This document shows positions 62,072 through 64,000 of a DNA stretch of 64,000 nucleotides, piece after piece. Each line of letters opens with the position of its first letter. Position 1 is the stretch's first letter. Made by a program: the position numbers and the translations under genes. The notes beneath the pieces were generated by a model. That model had not been told where the DNA came from. It searched no databases and was given only the letters and a program-made list of their open reading frames with translations. Source of the DNA: Gimesia algae (GTDB lineage: Bacteria; Planctomycetota; Planctomycetia; Planctomycetales; Planctomycetaceae); assembly GCF_007746795.1 (NCBI RefSeq), contig NZ_CP036343.1, forward strand, positions 4,439,357 through 4,503,356, read 5' to 3'.

Positions 62072-64000
62072 ATGATTGAACACGATTACTCCACGATCGA
62101 CCAGAGACTGCGCCGCAGTTTGCTCTTCGTGATCACAGTCAGTTTTGCACTGACACCGATCGCAGCGCCGGATTTCTGGTGGCAGTTGAGCCGGGGACGT
62201 GTGGCCTTCTCCGAATTGGCCCCCCCGGGCCCTCTGCTGACTACAGACACAAGCTTCGCTGAGGCAGACTGGCTGGGTGGACTCCCCTTTTTCCTGACCA
62301 TACAGTTTGCCGGCGTTTCGGGACTGATGCTGATAAAGTTTATAGCTGCAGGCCTGCTGGCTTACTGGATCCTGCGACATTTTGAAGCACGCCTGAACTG
62401 GACCGTATTTACTATCGTCGTGTTAGCATTCGTGACCGCAAACTCCGCCTGGCAACCCACGCCAAGACTTTTCGACTGTTGGTTTCTCCTGTTGACCTGG
62501 CTCTTTACGGAACGCTGGGCTAACACTCTCGAAACAAAAAAAATGCTACCAGTGTTGCTGTCGCTGCTGGCATGGGCCAATCTGGCTCCTTTGAGTCTGT
62601 TAGGAATGGGGGTCGTCGTCTGTGTTCCGTGGTTGCCGGGAATCCGGACTGAAACTGCTGTGCTACGAAAACAAGCTGGTCTGCTCGTCCTGTCTGCTCT
62701 GTTCGCGATCATGCTCACGCCGCGAGGCTGGTTGACTCCCTATGATTCGTTTATCCAGCTGTTCCCCGGCTTGTTTTATGAACAGAGTCTGCTTGCGCTG
62801 ACCGTCTGGAAACCCACATTTCTATACGGTGCCACAATCGAAGTGGTCGGGCTGAGCATTTTGACCGTGGGCATGGTGGTCTACCTGCTGGTTGCCTCTC
62901 GCGGGTGGATCGAGAGCATCGCTTTTATCCTGTTTGCGATTCCTGCCTGGACAAATCACGACTGCCTGGGCCCCTGTGTGACCGGTATCTGCCTGCTCGC
63001 CAGCCAATGCCTGTCTACATACCCGGTTTCGTTCCACAGGCTGAAATTAACCCGGTACGTCTCTCCCTTAATGGGAAGAACATTACTGGCGATCGGGATT
63101 CTCGTTCTATGTTTTAAATCCGCCTCGGGAACTTTACCGGGTCAGCCACAGCGTCTCGGCTGGGGAATCACTCCCGAACTGGACATCACACTGCTGGCAC
63201 AAACCATCGGCCCCATCGACTATATAGGCACCGCGCACGGGATGAACATCGCTGCCACCGGCATGCTGACCTGGATCAAAGCTGACCGTAAAATCCGCCC
63301 CGTCAGAACTCTCCGGCAGGCATTACTGCAGGGCAAACTGTATGAAGAGCTTTCACTGAATGCAGAACTTTCCCATGGATGGGAGTTTCAACATCCCCGT
63401 GCCGATAACAGCTGGGGCGGCTGGTGGATTCGCCTGAAAAATAGAAACTGCCAACTCCTACTCGTTCCCAATGGAGATGCGCAAACGATCCGCGCGCTGG
63501 TCGACAGTCGCTGGCAGCCTATGTCTATCGATGCATCCGTTATCCCGTTTGGCTGGGCGGGAGAACTGTTGAGCAGTCCCCCAATTGTGGCACTGTTACC
63601 TGTCAAAGATTTCCTGAACCGGAAACAGTATACCTACTCTCTCCCCAAACCGTCTGGTACACCTGAGTGTTCCGACTGGTGGGGTATTCTGACCGGCTCC
63701 CCTTATCTGCCGCCAGCGATATTGCAGGCGAGAACACTTCGCGCCATGAAGCTGTATACCGCCGCGCTGCGGGTGCTGCATCCACTGCTGCAGTATTATC
63801 CTTCGCCAGCGGTTCGCCGGGAATTCCACCTCTGTCAAAAAGAGTTGGCCTACCAGGAGAAACTGGATATCGGGCTGCGAGATCCCAGCTACTTAAGGTC
63901 CAATGCCAGTTATGATTCAGCGAGCGCAGCTGATGACGGTCTGATCTATGCTGGTCCTGTTATACAGGAACTGGTGGAGCCTCGTCCTGAACCTGATTCA
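62072..64000 (+). CDS. Multi-pass membrane protein with C-terminal soluble domain (3' partial)
   Basis: ATG at 62072 opens a frame that stays open to the window edge (643 codons shown). The first ~370 residues have about ten hydrophobic helices (for example 'SLLFVITVSFALTPIA', 'MLIKFIAAGLLAYWILRH', FTIVVLAFVTANSAW, 'LLVLSALFAIMLTPRG', 'ESIAFILFAIPAW'). The soluble tail begins near residue 370 and includes 'LPGQPQRLGWGITPELDITLLAQ' and a late acidic end. It looks like a planctomycete integral-membrane protein of unknown function, possibly a glycosyltransferase-like or O-antigen-type membrane enzyme by layout only. The gene is incomplete at the right edge. Confidence 0.72.
   Translation, partial: MIEHDYSTIDQRLRRSLLFVITVSFALTPIAAPDFWWQLSRGRVAFSELAPPGPLLTTDTSFAEADWLGGLPFFLTIQFAGVSGLMLIKFIAAGLLAYWILRHFEARLNWTVFTIVVLAFVTANSAWQPTPRLFDCWFLLLTWLFTERWANTLETKKMLPVLLSLLAWANLAPLSLLGMGVVVCVPWLPGIRTETAVLRKQAGLLVLSALFAIMLTPRGWLTPYDSFIQLFPGLFYEQSLLALTVWKPTFLYGATIEVVGLSILTVGMVVYLLVASRGWIESIAFILFAIPAWTNHDCLGPCVTGICLLASQCLSTYPVSFHRLKLTRYVSPLMGRTLLAIGILVLCFKSASGTLPGQPQRLGWGITPELDITLLAQTIGPIDYIGTAHGMNIAATGMLTWIKADRKIRPVRTLRQALLQGKLYEELSLNAELSHGWEFQHPRADNSWGGWWIRLKNRNCQLLLVPNGDAQTIRALVDSRWQPMSIDASVIPFGWAGELLSSPPIVALLPVKDFLNRKQYTYSLPKPSGTPECSDWWGILTGSPYLPPAILQARTLRAMKLYTAALRVLHPLLQYYPSPAVRREFHLCQKELAYQEKLDIGLRDPSYLRSNASYDSASAADDGLIYAGPVIQELVEPRPEPDS

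Overview
The window looks like the chromosome of a planctomycete, closest in style to Gimesia/Planctomyces. The signs are tandem DUF1559 proteins, a DUF1592/DUF1552 pair, a DUF1501 protein, many Tat-exported propellers and sulfatases, ECF sigma factors paired with a kinase or a membrane anti-sigma-like protein, and a giant Calx-beta surface protein carrying a 'LEDRTLL' motif. This assignment rests on family content, not on a database search.

Layout. (1) Positions 1 to about 12,860 are accessory DNA. They hold short orphan genes, a SUKH-type immunity-like protein, a serine recombinase, an Ntn-type amidase, a SEC-C mini-protein, an RNA-repair pair (RNA ligase plus HD-Pnk), a truncated 39-codon gene, an unrecognised AT-rich ORF, a NADAR protein, HEAT repeats, a propeller-LRR secreted protein and a GYF_2 membrane protein. 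The stretch ends at 12,860-12,914 in the 3' half of a tRNA-Leu(CAA) that has no 5' half. This is best read as one end of an island integrated at a tRNA gene, with the intact tRNA and integrase left of the window. Six copies of an 11-bp repeat lie just inside the end. A 13-bp motif (aggacaccggcaa) occurs five times in the island, and three copies sit 39-42 nt before a start codon. A strongly folded minus-strand element (11,360-11,540) with an overlapping intrinsic terminator precedes the GYF_2 gene.

(2) 13-32.6 kb: a lactonase-like propeller, three DUF1559 paralogues with lipoprotein or zinc-ribbon/TM N-termini instead of pilin N-termini, the giant Calx-beta/dockerin/metalloprotease gene interrupted by a 5-bp tandem duplication, and a large membrane Ser/Thr kinase next to its ECF sigma factor. 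(3) 32.8-46.2 kb: a catabolic neighbourhood with a polysaccharide deacetylase, two sulfatases, two sialidase-like proteins, NHL and PQQ propellers and two Gfo/Idh/MocA oxidoreductases. It is plausibly for uptake and degradation of sulfated or acidic glycans.

(4) 46.3-55.5 kb: an ECF sigma/anti-sigma-like pair, then DUF1501, DUF1080, a cytochrome-PA14-DUF1592 protein with its DUF1552 partner behind a near-consensus sigma-70 promoter, and a cupin. (5) 55.8-64 kb: two prepilin-type DUF1559 proteins and a small lipoprotein, an unknown protein, a ceramidase-LamG fusion, and a large membrane protein that runs off the right edge.

The most novel material is the folded RNA/attenuator and the 13-bp leader motif, followed by the RNA-repair neighbourhood and the tRNA-Leu island end.
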